Source: Notolepis coatsorum | Taxonomy: Eukaryota > Chordata > Actinopteri > Aulopiformes > Paralepididae | Reading direction: 5' to 3' | Length of the DNA: 64,000 bases | Assembly: GCA_963971535.1 (NCBI GenBank) | Contig: OZ020589.1 | Coordinates: 86,751,796-86,815,795 of the forward strand | Part shown: positions 42,980 to 53,943 of the stretch, piece by piece | Layout of the letters: every line of letters begins with the position of its first letter | Position numbering within the stretch: position 1 is the first letter of the stretch | The notes under the pieces: generated by a model | What the model was told of the DNA's origin: nothing | Databases searched by the model: none | The model's input: the letters and a program-made list of their open reading frames with translations, nothing else | Program-made: the position numbers and the translations under genes

Positions 42980-43008
42980 CACCACATCAGTGGGTAAGGG
43001 GGGGGGGG

Positions 43009-43268
43009 GCGACAGTGGTTCAGGGGGTAGAGCAGTCGTCTGGTAATCTGGAGGTTCTCGGTTCGATTCCCACTCCTCCCGGGTAGCGTGTCGAAGTGTC
43101 CTTGAGCAAGACACTTAACCCCTAATTGCTTCCAATGAGCAGGTTGGCACCTTGCATGGTTGCCTCCGCCGTCGGTGTGTGAATGTGAGTGAATGGGTCA
43201 AATGTGAAGAACAAATTGGAAAGCGCTTTGGATAAAAGCACTATATAAATGCAGCCATTTGCCATTTA
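43009..43268 (+). mobile_element. tRNA-derived SINE, second copy of the 35087 family
   Basis: A box TGGTTCAGGGGG, B box GGTTCGATTCCC, body TCCTTGAGCAAGACACTTAA and tail AAAGCGCTTTGGATAAAAGC...GCCATTTGCCATTTA. It is preceded by a poly-G run. Confidence 0.88.
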
Positions 43269-43354
43269 GGGTAGTAGACTGATCAGTGCCCAGTAGTTGT
43301 TGAGGGGGGGGGGGGGCAGTGTTTCTGGCTCAACACCACTAAACCAGTGTGATT

Positions 43355-43990
43355 AAAGGGATAGTTCACCATTTTAAGAAGCCAGCTGGGGTCATAGTGA
43401 TCATTGGTAATTTGTAAAGACTCTCTTCGGCGTGCCGGGAGCCAAGGGTGTTGACTGACGCAGTCCTACAGAACCAGCAAGACACAACACGCACATTGAC
43501 AGAAACAACACAAATTGTGAATAAAAACTTGTAACCACTATTTTGCACTTGCGTTTGAGTCATTGAGATAACCATAGCCTTCTGCAAAATAATTGCCTTT
43601 TTTCGTTGAGGTTTTTTAGAGTTAGATTAAGACCTTGCAAGGATAGACTTACTTAAAACTGCTGTATGATCCTCTTGACTGAATTGCTGCAGCGTTTGGA
43701 GGTGGGTGTTCTGCGTCTGCCCCCCCCCCCCCCCCCCATGCCAAACAAGCACAGACAACAAAAAACAATGGCTCTTGTATTGTAGAGCGTATAATTGCGC
43801 TCCTGTTGGGTCGTTGGGTTGGTCAGAGTCATTAACCATGGCTTCAGTGATAACCCCGATCATCTGAATGCAATCAATGCTCGAGTCCAAGTCCGAGTCA
43901 TTAGTGCTCAAGCCCAAGTCGAGTCACAAGTCTTGAAAACCAGTCCAGGACTTGGACTCGAGTCACGAGTCCTGGACTCAAGGACTACAA
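43355..43990. other. MITE fragments, no gene
   Basis: AAAGGGATAGTTCACCATTT at 43356 is a common fish MITE terminus. Poly-C lies at 43721-43738. GACTTGGACTCGAGTCACGA repeats occur at 43880-43975. Nothing coding. Confidence 0.4.
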
Positions 43991-43997
43991 CACAGTA

Positions 43998-44275
43998 TTA
44001 TATGTAGTTGGGGGTTATGGAAATTATGGCATCCAACACTGCGGGCATAATCCTGCTCGTGGAGGGTTGGGAAATGCCTGATCGATCTCCAATCTCACGC
44101 TGGAACGTGCCGGTGGCCAAAAATCCCAGAGTGGAGAGGACTTGAATGTGCACGGGGATGGAATTCGTGCGCTTTGTTTCATGCTCCAATTTGGGTCCCA
44201 AATTGCGGCACAAATCAAAGAGAATGTGTCTCGTTGGTGGAATCTACACATGTGCTCTGGGCAAATAGATCTGCC
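43998..44275 (-). pseudogene. PIF/Harbinger transposase (HARBI1-like) N-terminal fragment
   Basis: Minus strand: LGPKLEHETKRTNSIPVHIQ, VLSTLGFLATGTFQREIGD and RSGISQPSTSRIMPAVLDAI match the helix-turn-helix-like N-terminal part of HARBI1-type transposases. Upstream RFHQRDTFSLICAAIW is in a second frame, so a frameshift lies near 44200. The catalytic DDE part is absent. Confidence 0.75.
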
Positions 44276-44660
44276 CTATCTCTAAAAACACTCTCCCCGC
44301 GGAGTGCACCTTGTGCCAAGTCTTCCAATAATGCAAGATAAGCCATGCTGGATTCATTCTGAAAGACCTATTCCAAATGCTATTTATAGGCTTTGACAAC
44401 AATGACATTCATGTCTCTATTTTACAATTAACTATCATTAATTCTGAGTCATACAAAGCTTTTTTTTATGCATGAAAGCTTATTCCGTCTGTTGCAGTTT
44501 TCCTATTCTACCACTTGGTACCAGCTCATCTCAAGCAAATGTTCATATTGGTAAATCGCACACTTTGCTTAGAATTTTTTTTTAACAAACATTTCTGTAC
44601 GTATGCAGCATTGATAAATGAGGGGCCTAATACCTACTTGAAGGACAGCAACGATACAGA
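44276..44660. other. No feature recognised
   Basis: AT-rich sequence between the Harbinger fragment and a minisatellite. Confidence 0.4.
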
Positions 44661-44662
44661 GC

Positions 44663-44870
44663 AAGTATTATCAGCTGTATTGTTGCTGTCTGTATTATCA
44701 GCTGTATTGTTGCTGTCTGTATTATCAGCTGTATTGTTGCTGTCTGTGTTATCAGCTGTATTGTTGCTGTCTGTATTATCAGCTGTATTGTTGCTGTCTG
44801 TATTATCAGCTGTATTGTTGCTGTCTGTGTTATCAGCTGTATTGTTTCTGTCTGTGTTATCTGCTGTTAG
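44663..44870. repeat. 27-bp minisatellite, about 7-8 copies
   Basis: Unit GTATTATCAGCTGTATTGTT plus GCTGTCT, with GTGTTATC and TTTCTG variants. The period is a multiple of 3, giving an artefact frame. Confidence 0.95.
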
Positions 44871-45062
44871 AGTAATAGTATAGTTAGCACTATTACTCAG
44901 TAGTACTCATATATATCCCAGTTTAATCACCTGTACATTGTCTATTGCACTTTACTGTTACATTTGCACTCTGGTTAGATGCCCCACTTATTTCCGTTGT
45001 ATTGTACTTGTGCAGAAGTACATGGGAATAGTAATCTCCTATTTTTTTACCTGGCCATAGCA

Positions 45063-45765
45063 GCCAGGTGGTACCCTGGCCCACCAGCACTGAGCCAGAG
45101 TAATGGAGGTGGTACCCTGGCCTACCAGCACTGAGCCAGAGTAATGGAGGTGGTACCCTGGCCCACCAGCACTGAGCCAGAGTAATGGAGGTGGTACCCT
45201 GGCCTACCAGCACTGAGCCAGAGTAATGCAGGTGGTACCCTGGCCCACCAGCACTGAGCCAGAGTAATGGAGGTGGTACCCTGGCCTACCAGCACTGAGC
45301 CAGAGTAATGCAGGTGGTACCCTGGCCTACCAGCACTGAGCCAGAGTAATGGAGGTGGTACCCTGGCCTACCAGCACTGAGCCAGAGTAATGGAGGTGGT
45401 ACCCTGGCCTACCAGCACTGAGCCAGAGTAATGCAGGTGGTACCCTGGCCCACCAGCACTGAGCCAGAGTAATGCAGGTGGTACCCTGGCCTACCAGCAC
45501 TGAGCCAGAGTAATGGAGGTGGTACCCTGGCCTACCAGCACTGAGCCAGAGTAATGCAGGTGGTACCCTGGCCCACCAGCACTGAGCCAGAGTAATGCAG
45601 GTGGTACCCTGGCCTACCAGCACTGAGCCAGAGTAATGCAGGTGGTACCCTGGCCCACCAGCACTGAGCCAGAGTAATGCAGGTGGTACCCTGGCCTACC
45701 AGCACTGAGCCAGAGTAATGGAGGTGGTACCCTGGCCTACCAGCACTGAGCCAGAGTAATGGAAG
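45063..45765. repeat. 42-bp minisatellite, about 16-17 copies
   Basis: Unit AGGTGGTACCCTGGCCYACC AGCACTGAGCCAGAGTAATG plus G/C. Two variant sites (CCCACC/CCTACC; ATGGAGG/ATGCAGG) alternate along the array, indicating higher-order duplication. Confidence 0.97.
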
Positions 45766-46075
45766 CTCCAAAATGGCAGCACACACAACAATAGGGAATT
45801 GCTACAGCAAAAATAAATTCCACACATAATAACAAATAAAATGGGGGACCCTGATGTAAACAAGACGAAAGTCTTTCTCTGGTCTGCATCCCCTTAACAA
45901 TTGTATGTATTGAGCTGTACTGTACTGTACCCATTCTGCAATCTGTTAATAAAGTTTTCAATCAATCAATCAATCAAACACCAGACGGCCACACAGATAA
46001 AGATGTGGGGTGTAAAACACCAAGTGGATACTATGTTGATACTCACACGCCTGATCATTATACAAAAGTAACTGT
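45766..46075. repeat. Family B repeat with family A inserted
   Basis: The outer parts match 37330-37450. At about 45840-45977 family A is inserted in plus orientation, with AATAAAGTTTTCAATC and (AATC)n at its 3' end. Confidence 0.6.
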
Positions 46076-46124
46076 ACAGTAGATTTCATTCACAGTCTTT
46101 GCTGCCCTAGGCCGGGCGGCCTAT

Positions 46125-46777
46125 TGCTTAATAACAGCGGAGCAGTGCTGCTTTTGCTTCCGCGTTTTCCCTGATTGGCTGCGACACGCCCCGCGGCAGG
46201 CGCGGCAACCGCAGAGCGGAGCGGCAGAGGGCGGAGCGGAGCGGCAGAGCTTGCGGAATTATGTAACCGCCCTAATCCGCCATGATTTTCATTCGCCGCT
46301 CAGCTCACCTGGCAGGGCAGCGGTCCTGCGGTCCTGCGGTCCGTTGTTGACGAGTTTGAATCCCATGAAATTTTTTTTTTAGCGTGATTTTTTTTTAACG
46401 TGTATTCTTTCGCCGGTTAAGGTTAGGCATGGTTAAGGTTAAGGTTAAGGTTAGGCATTGTTTCGGAGTTGGTTAAGGTTAGAACGGTTAAGTTTAGGCG
46501 CTGTTAAGGAGCTGGTTAAGGTTAGAGTTTGTCTTAGAGAATGGCAATATTCTTTCTATGGTTAAGGTTAGGCATGGTTAAGGTTAAGGTTAAGGTTAGG
46601 CATTGTTTCGGAGTTGGTTAAGGTTAGAACGGTTAAGTTTAGGCGCTGTTAAGGAGCTGGTTAAGGTTAGAGTTTGTCTTAGAGACAGCCTATTTCCGCA
46701 CTGCCGCTCTCCCACGTTGCCGCGGTCACATGGTCAAATTGTCACATTCTTGCACTGCTCCGCTGTTAAAAAGTAAC
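46125..46777. mobile_element. Foldback/MITE element with GGTTAAGG interior
   Basis: TAACAGCGGAGCAGTGC at 46132-46148 and its complement at 46752-46768, with weaker pairing outside. The interior has a direct duplication of about 138 bp (starts near 46425 and 46560) built on GGTTAAGGTTAGG. Confidence 0.65.
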
Positions 46778-46800
46778 ACGCGGCCGGGCGCCTGTTACTG

Positions 46801-47518
46801 TTCCGCAACTATAAGTTACTTCCGGGGTAGGCCTGATTGGCCCCGACAGGCACGTGACAGGCACGGCCACGCTCCCGCGGCAGCCTCAGGACGCGCAACT
46901 TTCTCTGCCGCGCGGCACGCTCCGCGGCAGCATTATGTAGTAATACGCCCTTTTTCACTATCCAGAAATAGCTCAATTGGCAGTGTTGCATTGGTGTGGA
47001 TCCTACCGTCCGTTGCTGGCGAGTTCGATTCCCTTCAAATTATTATTATTTTTTTTAACATGCATTCGTTCGCCGTTAAGTTTAGGCATGTTAACTTTAA
47101 GCATTGTTTCGGAGTTGGTTAAGGTTAGGCATTGTTTCGGAGTTGGTTATGGTTAGAAAGGTTAAGTTTAGGCGCTGTTAAGGAGCTGGTTAAGGTTAGA
47201 GTTTGTCTTAGAGAATGGCAATATTCTTTCGGAGTTGGTTATGCCTTATGGTTAAGGTTAGGCATGGTTAAGGTTAAGGTTAAGGTTAGGCATAGTTTCG
47301 GAGTTGCTTAAGGTTAAAGGGTTAAGTTTAGGCGCTGTTAAGGAGCTGGTTAAGGTTAGAGTTTGTCTTAGAGAATGGCAATAGACAGCCTATTTCCGCG
47401 CGACAGCTCTCAGCAGCCTCGTTGCGCGTCCTGAGGCTGCCGTGGGGCGTGGCCGCGCCTGTCACGTGCCTGTCGGGGCCAATCAGGCCTACCCCGGAAG
47501 TAACTTATAGTTGCGGAA
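46801..47518. mobile_element. Second foldback element, 98-bp inverted arms
   Basis: TTCCGCAACTATAAGTTACT begins the left arm (46801-46899) and its complement ends the right arm (47421-47518), nearly identical over about 98 bp. The interior again has the GGTTAAGG/TTTAGGCGCTGTTAAG blocks seen in its neighbour. Confidence 0.85.
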
Positions 47519-48112
47519 CCGGTACAGGCATACCGGGCACCTGGTGGTACTAAATTCACATTTGCCATTGCAAAGAGGAGATTTGGCCCGATCCATAGAT
47601 GTATGACTTGGCCATATTAAGGTAATTTATAGGTGTGATATTCTATTCATATTTCATATTGCATGTGTCCGTACTGTATCTAAAAAATGTCAGTACTGTA
47701 TCTAAATATTTTTTTTTACCTTTGGTCAATGTTAGCATGGTGTTATTCACCGTCAAAGATGAACAAATTAAGGCTGTCAATCGATTAAAATATTTAATCT
47801 GATTAATCACCTGATTGTCCATAGTTAACTTGTGATTAATCGCAAATTAATCGCATATTTTGTATCTGTTCTAAATCTACCTTAAACTGATATTTTTCAA
47901 GTTTTAATACTCTTATCAACATGAGAGTCAACAAATGCTTGTTTTATGCAGCCATTTAACACAAAAGGATGACCCTCATGCGTTGCAAATTTGCATCAAA
48001 TTCAAAACAGTGATGCACAAAATAACTTAAAAGAAAATAATAATTTAAAACAATGAATAAAGTGTGCATGAAATAATAGAGGAAAGAAAACGTTAGGAAC
48101 TTGTTACATTCA

Positions 48113-49706
48113 GGGGCAGCTACGTGGTGTAGTGGGCAAGGCGCTCACCACAAATACTGGAGACACTGGGTTCGCCTGTTCGAGCCCAGCGCTCCACATT
48201 TGTTATGGTTTGTAACCGACCCCAATCGTACAACACAAGACAGGTATGAGAGTAAGCCAAAACAGGGCATTTATTTCTTACATAACAAAAAGCGGCACAG
48301 TCCCTTTAAGGGAAAACACAAAAACACTAGAGTCAAGGAAATATGGAAAAGCGGCACTGTGCCTTTAAGAGGCGAACAGGCTAAGGGACTAAGGCTAAGG
48401 GCCAGGGCTAAGGACCAGGGCTAAGTGTCAGGGCCAGGACCAGGGGCACTGGAGAGGGGGACAGGGACAGAGGCCCGGAGAAGCGGGCTGGAGACAGGGA
48501 CAGAGAACAGGGTTAAGGCCTTGGACAGGGCGAGGGCCAGAGCTGCTTACAGGGATGAGGACAGGGTTCCAACGGCGGAGGCCTGGCACGGGGACAGGGG
48601 CCCGACGGCGGAGGCCTGGCACGGGAACAGGGGCCCGACGGCGGAGGCCTGGCACGGGGACAGGGGCCCGACGGCGGAGGCCTGGCACGGGGATCCTCCT
48701 CATCCTCTTCGGATGCGCAGAACAAAGGGGGTCCCAGGGGACCGGGATGGGAACACGCCGTCCTCCCGTGGAATACTAGGGAGCGACGACGAGCCTCACC
48801 CCAGGAACGAGGATCACGAAGAGACGCCTTCCTCCCGTGGAATCGGGAGCGATGGCGTGCCGCCTTGACGTCTGGAGTGGGAACACTGGAAAACCTCCCG
48901 TAGAGAATTAGAGAGCGAAGACGGTGTCCCACTCCAGGCAAACGGCGACAGGTGGTGATGGCTGGGCCGTCGTCTCACGCCGGAGACGCGGCAGGTGATG
49001 GTGACGTACAGAATGGTAACGTCCAGAACTCCATGAACACTGAACACAGATACAGATACAGAGTCCAGAACACAGAATCCAGAACACAGAATCCAGAACA
49101 CAGAATCCAGAACAGAGAACGACCCGACAAGGACTGGAGGGGAGTCTGCAACCTAAGTACTCTCCAGCAGATTGCAAACTCCCAACCGGTGCGTGAGGGT
49201 AGAGGAACAGAATGTCCAAGGGTGGGGGCTGGTGAAGAGTAGGAGGCAGGCAAAAGTTCTCACAAGGGTGGGGGCTGGTGAAGAGAGTAGACAGGGAAAA
49301 GCTCAGGGAACAGGCGAATCCTCACAACATTGCTTTCAGTTTAGCTGGTCGTCCGTACTAATACACATTGGCAGTATTAGGGGGTGGGAAACTGATGGGT
49401 GGGGATCGGGCGTTGTGGACTGCGACTCCTACAGGTTGGTTGGTGCGCCTGCGCAGTAGAATCAGGAAGCGATGGGGGCGGCGCCCCTCCAAAGCGCAGA
49501 CCCCTGACGCTGAAAGATCGCGCTGCGCAGGTGAAAAGATGCGACTGCTGTGTATGGAGGGGACTCGTGCTATGTATGACTTAGTCCACATTGCAGCCGG
49601 CTTGTGGGAGGCAAGAAACAGCGTTCGAGACAGGGGAGGGTTGAATGATACGAAATTGGGATGGGAGAAAAATAGAAAATGGAGAAAAAGTGGATACAAA
49701 AAAAAT
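48113..49706 (+). mobile_element. tRNA-derived SINE (interrupted by a solo LTR), 17-bp target duplication
   Basis: The tRNA-like head (ACGTGGTGTAGTGGGCAAGG with B box GTTCGAGCCC) is at 48113-48200. The body resumes at 49332 and ends in an A-rich tail. GGAACTTGTTACATTCA flanks it at 48096-48112 and 49707-49723, a long duplication typical of LINE-driven retroposition. Body sequence GGGCGTTGTGGACTGCGACT at about 49408 is shared with the SINE at 56665-56910. Confidence 0.88.
48201..49326 (-). mobile_element. Solo LTR related to the 57347-63662 element
   Basis: Starts TGTTATGGTTTGTAACCGAC and ends AATCCTCACA, flanked by a 5-bp duplication ACATT (48196-48200 and 49327-49331). End sequences match the LTRs at 57347 and 61045. 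It carries its own GC-rich minisatellite, a 35-bp unit containing GACGGCGGAGGCCTGGCACG at 48573-48690. No internal region remains, so LTR-LTR recombination is inferred. Confidence 0.88.
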
Positions 49707-49762
49707 GGAACTTGTTACATTCACAAACACAAGGGCTGAGGACTCACACCCCCCGCCCCCAG

Positions 49763-49769
<7 letters not shown>

Positions 49770-49794
<25 letters not shown>

Positions 49795-49880
49795 ACTCTC
49801 CCAACTCTTTCTTTCTTGCCCCTTCCTCATCTCTCTCACCCCCCTCTCTTTCTCACACACACACACACACACACTTTGAG
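49770..49880. repeat. CA/CT-rich simple repeats
   Basis: Two short (CA)n tracts (49771-49796, 49853-49874) separated by CT-rich DNA, within the hAT-type MITE. Confidence 0.8.
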
Positions 49881-50221
49881 TGAGAAACAAACATAGTATC
49901 AATGAGAGTATCAATAATACACTTGAGTGAAATCTAGTAAAAAATAAAAAGCTTTTAAACGTTAATCTTGCGTAAAAAAATTGTGGCGTTAAAAGAATTG
50001 TGCGTTAACGCGCTAACTTTGACAGCCTTAGAAAAAATATATTCTCCTTTCATTACAGTTTACTCAAGCATAGTAACAGACACAATATTTCTGACACTGG
50101 GAATACATTCCCTGAGGTCCATAGATATCCCTAGATACCAAGAAGTAGAAGTGGAGTAATCTTTCATTTACTTGGGTATGTACTTTTAGGCAAATTTTCT
50201 GAAAATATGGCTAGAGCTTAA

Positions 50222-51103
50222 CTCATTGACCGCCATGCTGTTTTCCCATCTCTACTCAATGGCGCCAGCGTTATTGACCATTTTCGCGATGTTTGCAGAC
50301 CCATCGTGTGTTCTGTATTATAGATATGGAGACAATAGTATGGCTCATTTGATAGTTCATCACTGACAAACCAGTTCATTTCTACATACTTTAGTTTGTG
50401 CACTATTCCATGCTAAACATCACCCCTTTCCAAAATAATCCAGTCTTTTTTTTTTTATTGCAAGATATGACGTGTTATATGCATATGTCCAAATCGTTCG
50501 GGTTGCTCACCTGAAACTCCAAATATTTCCAAATCAAAGGTATATATATATATGTTTCTTCACAAAATCATCAAGGGGGGGGTCGTTTTACCTCGAAGCT
50601 GCGATTGTTACCAAAAGCATGTTTTAGGTTCGGTAAAACACGACACTGATCGATACAAAAGCATGTTTTAGGTTCGGTCAAATACCTACTCCAAAATGAA
50701 TAATCCCAGTCGTCCCATCGCCATCGCAATTACTCGTGTATATTGGGCATGGCTATCATACGGGAAACAATAGTTTGAGGCGATCAAATCTCTGACCGAT
50801 TGCTGTGTCCTGATTCCCTCTGAGGGGGAGGAGTTCTTGCAGCCAGATTCACAGAGAGAGAAAGACCCAGAGACCAGATACCCAGTGCAAAAGGTAGGCG
50901 ATACTGCCACATGGCGGGATTTGATCGTTATTGGAATTTTTACGTAGGCAGCGGTGCCAGGGAGACACAGGAAGGTCCGCGCGAGTGTTTAGAATGGGGA
51001 TCAAAGGAAAAAGATCAAAGGGTCTAAAAATGAGAACATTTGTTTTTGGCGCTCAACCGTTGGCGACGAAACACAAGTATTCTCATTTTTGGCGGCCAAT
51101 GAG
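50222..51103. mobile_element. TTAA-flanked piggyBac-like non-autonomous element
   Basis: Inverted ends CTCATTGACCGCCA and TGGCGGCCAATGAG (one mismatch) directly inside TTAA duplications at 50218-50221 and 51104-51107. 882 bp, no transposase. Contains an internal direct repeat AAAGCATGTTTTAGGTTCGG at 50615 and 50658. Confidence 0.85.
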
Positions 51104-51116
51104 TTAAGAGGGTAAT

Positions 51117-51270
51117 TATGAGCCACTCTGGTTTGACACTCTGGTTACACCAGTCACAGGGCTAAACATGCACTCAATTAAATACCCGTGGTTAGTGGTT
51201 ACACAATGGCATGCAACTCAAAGCTCTGACATAGTGACTGGTATTAAGAGGGACCACAGAGGGACCACCA
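51117..51270. repeat. Family B repeat fragment
   Basis: GGGCTAAACATGCACTCAAT and ACACAATGGCATGCAACTC match 37560-37610. Confidence 0.55.
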
Positions 51271-51271
51271 T

Positions 51272-51440
51272 GGGTGGCACGGTGGTGTAGTGGTTAACAC
51301 TGTTGCCTCACAAGGTCCAGGGTTCTATTCCCGCTTGTTTCCGCGTTGCCAGGTACCCAGGTGGGGTATCTCCCAGGCCTTTCTGTGTGGAGTTTGCATG
51401 TTCTCCCAATGCTCGCAAGGGTTTCCCCTCCCGATAAGAT
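51272..51440 (+). mobile_element. tRNA-derived teleost SINE, DANA-like body
   Basis: GGTGGCACGGTGGTGTAGTG, GTTGCCTCACAAGGTCCAGG and the body GCCTTTCTGTGTGGAGTTTG plus CATGTTCTCCC follow the widespread cypriniform/teleost SINE consensus. Truncated at the 3' side. Confidence 0.8.
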
Positions 51441-51889
51441 AAACCCAATGGAAAAACATGTAGAACAGATCGCTAACGCTATTGCGTTCCCTGACGAAGA
51501 CGGACAGGAACACTTGGATAGGATCCGGGGCGCGGCCCCACGCCGAAGCCCCTATCTGTTCCTGGCTGCCCTTTGGGGATAAGGACGACGGGATGGGTCG
51601 CGTCTATATTAATCCCAGCCGAAGAGTGCAAGAGCGCTTCTGCATTTTGCCCTGATTTGCCCCGGTAACGCCCTCCAAATGCGCATTTTCTTTTCCCCCG
51701 CTCAGACGCCGAAATGGAATACATGTATATTATCGCGACGCGATTCACTTGCAACGCCATAACGTTTTCCCTGTACATTGCAACGTTAACACAACGCAGC
51801 TGTCAACTGTACTTTACATATTATCCAAACGAGGACCACATGTACTTTACATATTATGGAATACATGTCAATCAATCAATCGCGTACCT

Positions 51890-52132
51890 CTTAGTTAGCT
51901 CAGTTAGCTGCATGTTAGCTCCATGTTAGCTCAGTTAGCTCAGCAGTTAGTTTATGTTAGCTCAGCAGTTAGCTCATGTTAGCTCAGTAGTTAGCTTCAT
52001 GTTAGCTCCATGTTAGCTCAGCAGTTAGCTCATGTTAGCTCAGTAGTTAGCTCCATGTTAGCTCAGTAGTTAGCTCAACAGTTAGCTTCATGTTAGCTCA
52101 GTAGTTAGCTTCATGTTAGCTCAGTAGTTGGG
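51890..52132. repeat. GTTAGCTCAGTA / CATGTTAGCTC minisatellite
   Basis: Irregular repeats of AGTTAGCTCATGTTAGCTCA and related units over about 240 bp. Confidence 0.92.
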
Positions 52133-52235
52133 ATAAAGGAGTCGGAGGCGGTGTATCGAAGTTGAACCTAATTCCTTTATTCAACAGCAGCATAACAACA
52201 ATGTCAACGTAGTCGAATCGATAGGTAGAATGAAT

Positions 52236-52685
52236 CATAGATATCTATAGAACACTAGATAGCTTAAGGCGGAGTCACCAGCGTCACTGAACCGCCGCCA
52301 TCTTGCTCCAGTTAGCCTTGAGTGAGAGTGAGTGAGCTGCACAGACAAAAATACTCATAACTCGCTGAAATATTGACGGATTTACAAACGGGTTGGTTTG
52401 CTATAAACATCAAATATGTAGTTATGATACTGCATACTTATAAAAAATAAAATAAAGATGTTTTTTTACAAACCGCTTGAACCATAGCCACGTTGATAAT
52501 GCTTGTAATAAACCAAACCGTTTGTAAATCCGTCAATATTTCAGCGAGTTATGAGTATTTTTGTCTGTGCAGCTCACTCACTCTCACTCAAGGCTAACTG
52601 GAGCAAGATGGCGGCGGTTCAGTGACGTCGCTCTCCATTGGCCGGCAGCGCGGGCAAGCTATCTAGTGTTCTATATATATCTATG
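52236..52685. mobile_element. 450-bp foldback MITE, 8-bp target duplication GAATGAAT
   Basis: Ends CATAGATATCTATAGAACAC and the near-complement finishing ATATCTATG. Long inverted arms (about 165 bp) include GCTGCACAGACAAAAATACT and its complement. GAATGAAT at 52228-52235 and 52686-52693. An 8-bp duplication suggests hAT mobilisation. Confidence 0.88.
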
Positions 52686-52885
52686 GAATGAATGCTCGAG
52701 GCAGGAAGTGCTACACACAATATCGTCCGGGGGGAACTACTATTCCCAACAACAGTTCTGTGTGAATTATGTACAGTCACTACACAATCAATCAATCAAT
52801 CATGTACCTCTTGCACGGCTGCGGCGCGGCGGCTGGCGTGGCTGAATAACAGTAGCAGTGATCGCCTGCTGCGTCCATCGCGTGT

Positions 52886-52955
52886 ATATATATACTGTAT
52901 TAGTATTAATAGCATATAGCAATAGCAATATATAGCAATAGCAATAGCATATAGT
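52886..52955. repeat. AGCAAT/ATAGCA simple repeat
   Basis: ATAGCATATAGCAATAGCAA-type low-complexity sequence of about 70 bp. Confidence 0.8.
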
Positions 52956-53172
52956 ATTAATGTGATTGACCAGCGTTTAATATGGCGCGTTCTGGCATCT
53001 GTGATTAGTGTTGAATGGGGGTCTTGCGTCGAACCAAGCGGCGACCTCATGCACATGCGCGGCGAGCACCTGGGTGAAGGAAAAGGAAATGCGCATTACC
53101 GTACTGGCGTATGGCGAAGAATGCGGAAGCACTCTTGCACTCTTCGGCTGGGATTAATATAGACGCGGATGG

Positions 53173-53940
53173 GTCAAGTGCAGAGACTCGATTTCATTGG
53201 CGACCCAAAGAAAAATTGCATGTGTGGGTTCCTGTGTGTGCCGCCCATCGCATGTGTGTGTCACTGCATGATGAATAAAGACTTCTTCAAAAGTCCAGTT
53301 ATTATTATTATTATAGAACTGCTGCTATGACCACGAAAAGTGTCCCCGTCACCCTGACGGAGCACTGTGTGTCGAGTAAGCAGCAGCAAGCAGCAACACA
53401 GTAGGAACTAAAATATACTACCTGACCATGATAACTTACCTACACTACAAAACAATTAAGGGACAGGGAAAATAGGAAATGGACGAATGTGGGGAGTCAG
53501 CCTAGGGAGTGAGGCAAAGTGAGATAAAGAAAAAGGCTGCTTCCCTGAGGAATAGTGCCCAACCGACGCAGGATCATTGATCCAACAAAATACACCAGGC
53601 AGAAGGCAGACAGTCGTGGTGCATTCGTGAAAAATCTCAGTGTAGAAAAAGTGACGTTCTCTGTCGGTTCCATCCACGTCTGGTCAGTTCCGTAGAGTCA
53701 AACACCTAATGGAGAGGAAACGTCTATCAGTCGCTGTTTCAACATCCAACCACACACAACGCGATCATTTGTCCACAGCTGCGCCCAATCACATAATTAG
53801 TCAGTAATGTCCAAATGTTCATGGGCACAGCTGTGGGAGAGACATCATGCAACACATAGTTCAAGCGGTTCATAGTTGTGTCTCAGTTACACAGTAATCT
53901 AAGGCATATCTTCACGTTATTCCAATGTCATGATATCCTA
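53173..53940. other. No gene; family B fragment and (ATT)n
   Basis: AATAAAGACTTCTTCAAAAG at 53274 and (ATT)n at 53300-53316 look like a retroposon tail. 53325-53400 matches 37650-37720 (family B). Otherwise unassigned. Confidence 0.4.
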
Positions 53941-53943
53941 AGG

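Larger units (their letters stand above)
47769..50030. mobile_element. hAT-type MITE carrying nested SINE and solo LTR
   Basis: Inverted ends TAAGGCTGTCAA (47769-47780) and TTGACAGCCTTA (50019-50030), with ATTAATCGC and GCGTTAACGCG subterminal words. An 8-bp target duplication is visible with one mismatch (GAACAAAT/GAAAAAAT). Its own sequence is only about 0.65 kb; the rest is the nested SINE. Confidence 0.8.
51591..53172. repeat. Pair of distant inverted arms
   Basis: GCGTCTATATTAATCCCAGC and CGAAGAGTGCAAGAG at 51600-51637 recur as complement at 53132-53167, diverged but clear over about 50 bp, about 1.5 kb apart. They may be the ends of an older element into which 51890-52132 and 52236-52685 were added. 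Confidence 0.55.

Noticed and set aside
42583..43086. Plus-strand frame with Leu-Thr-His-Ser repeats
   Set aside because: Antisense of a LINE C-terminus running into (CTCA)n/(CA)n.
44663..45765. CRISPR-like arrays
   Set aside because: Units are directly adjacent (27 and 42 bp) with no unique spacers, and the genome is a vertebrate.
46730..47122. 130-codon plus-strand frame
   Set aside because: Crosses the junction of two foldback elements; no recognisable domain.
48113..48200. tRNA gene
   Set aside because: Only A/B-box-like similarity; followed by a SINE body, A-rich tail and 17-bp target duplication. The same reasoning applies at 35087, 43009, 51272 and 56880.
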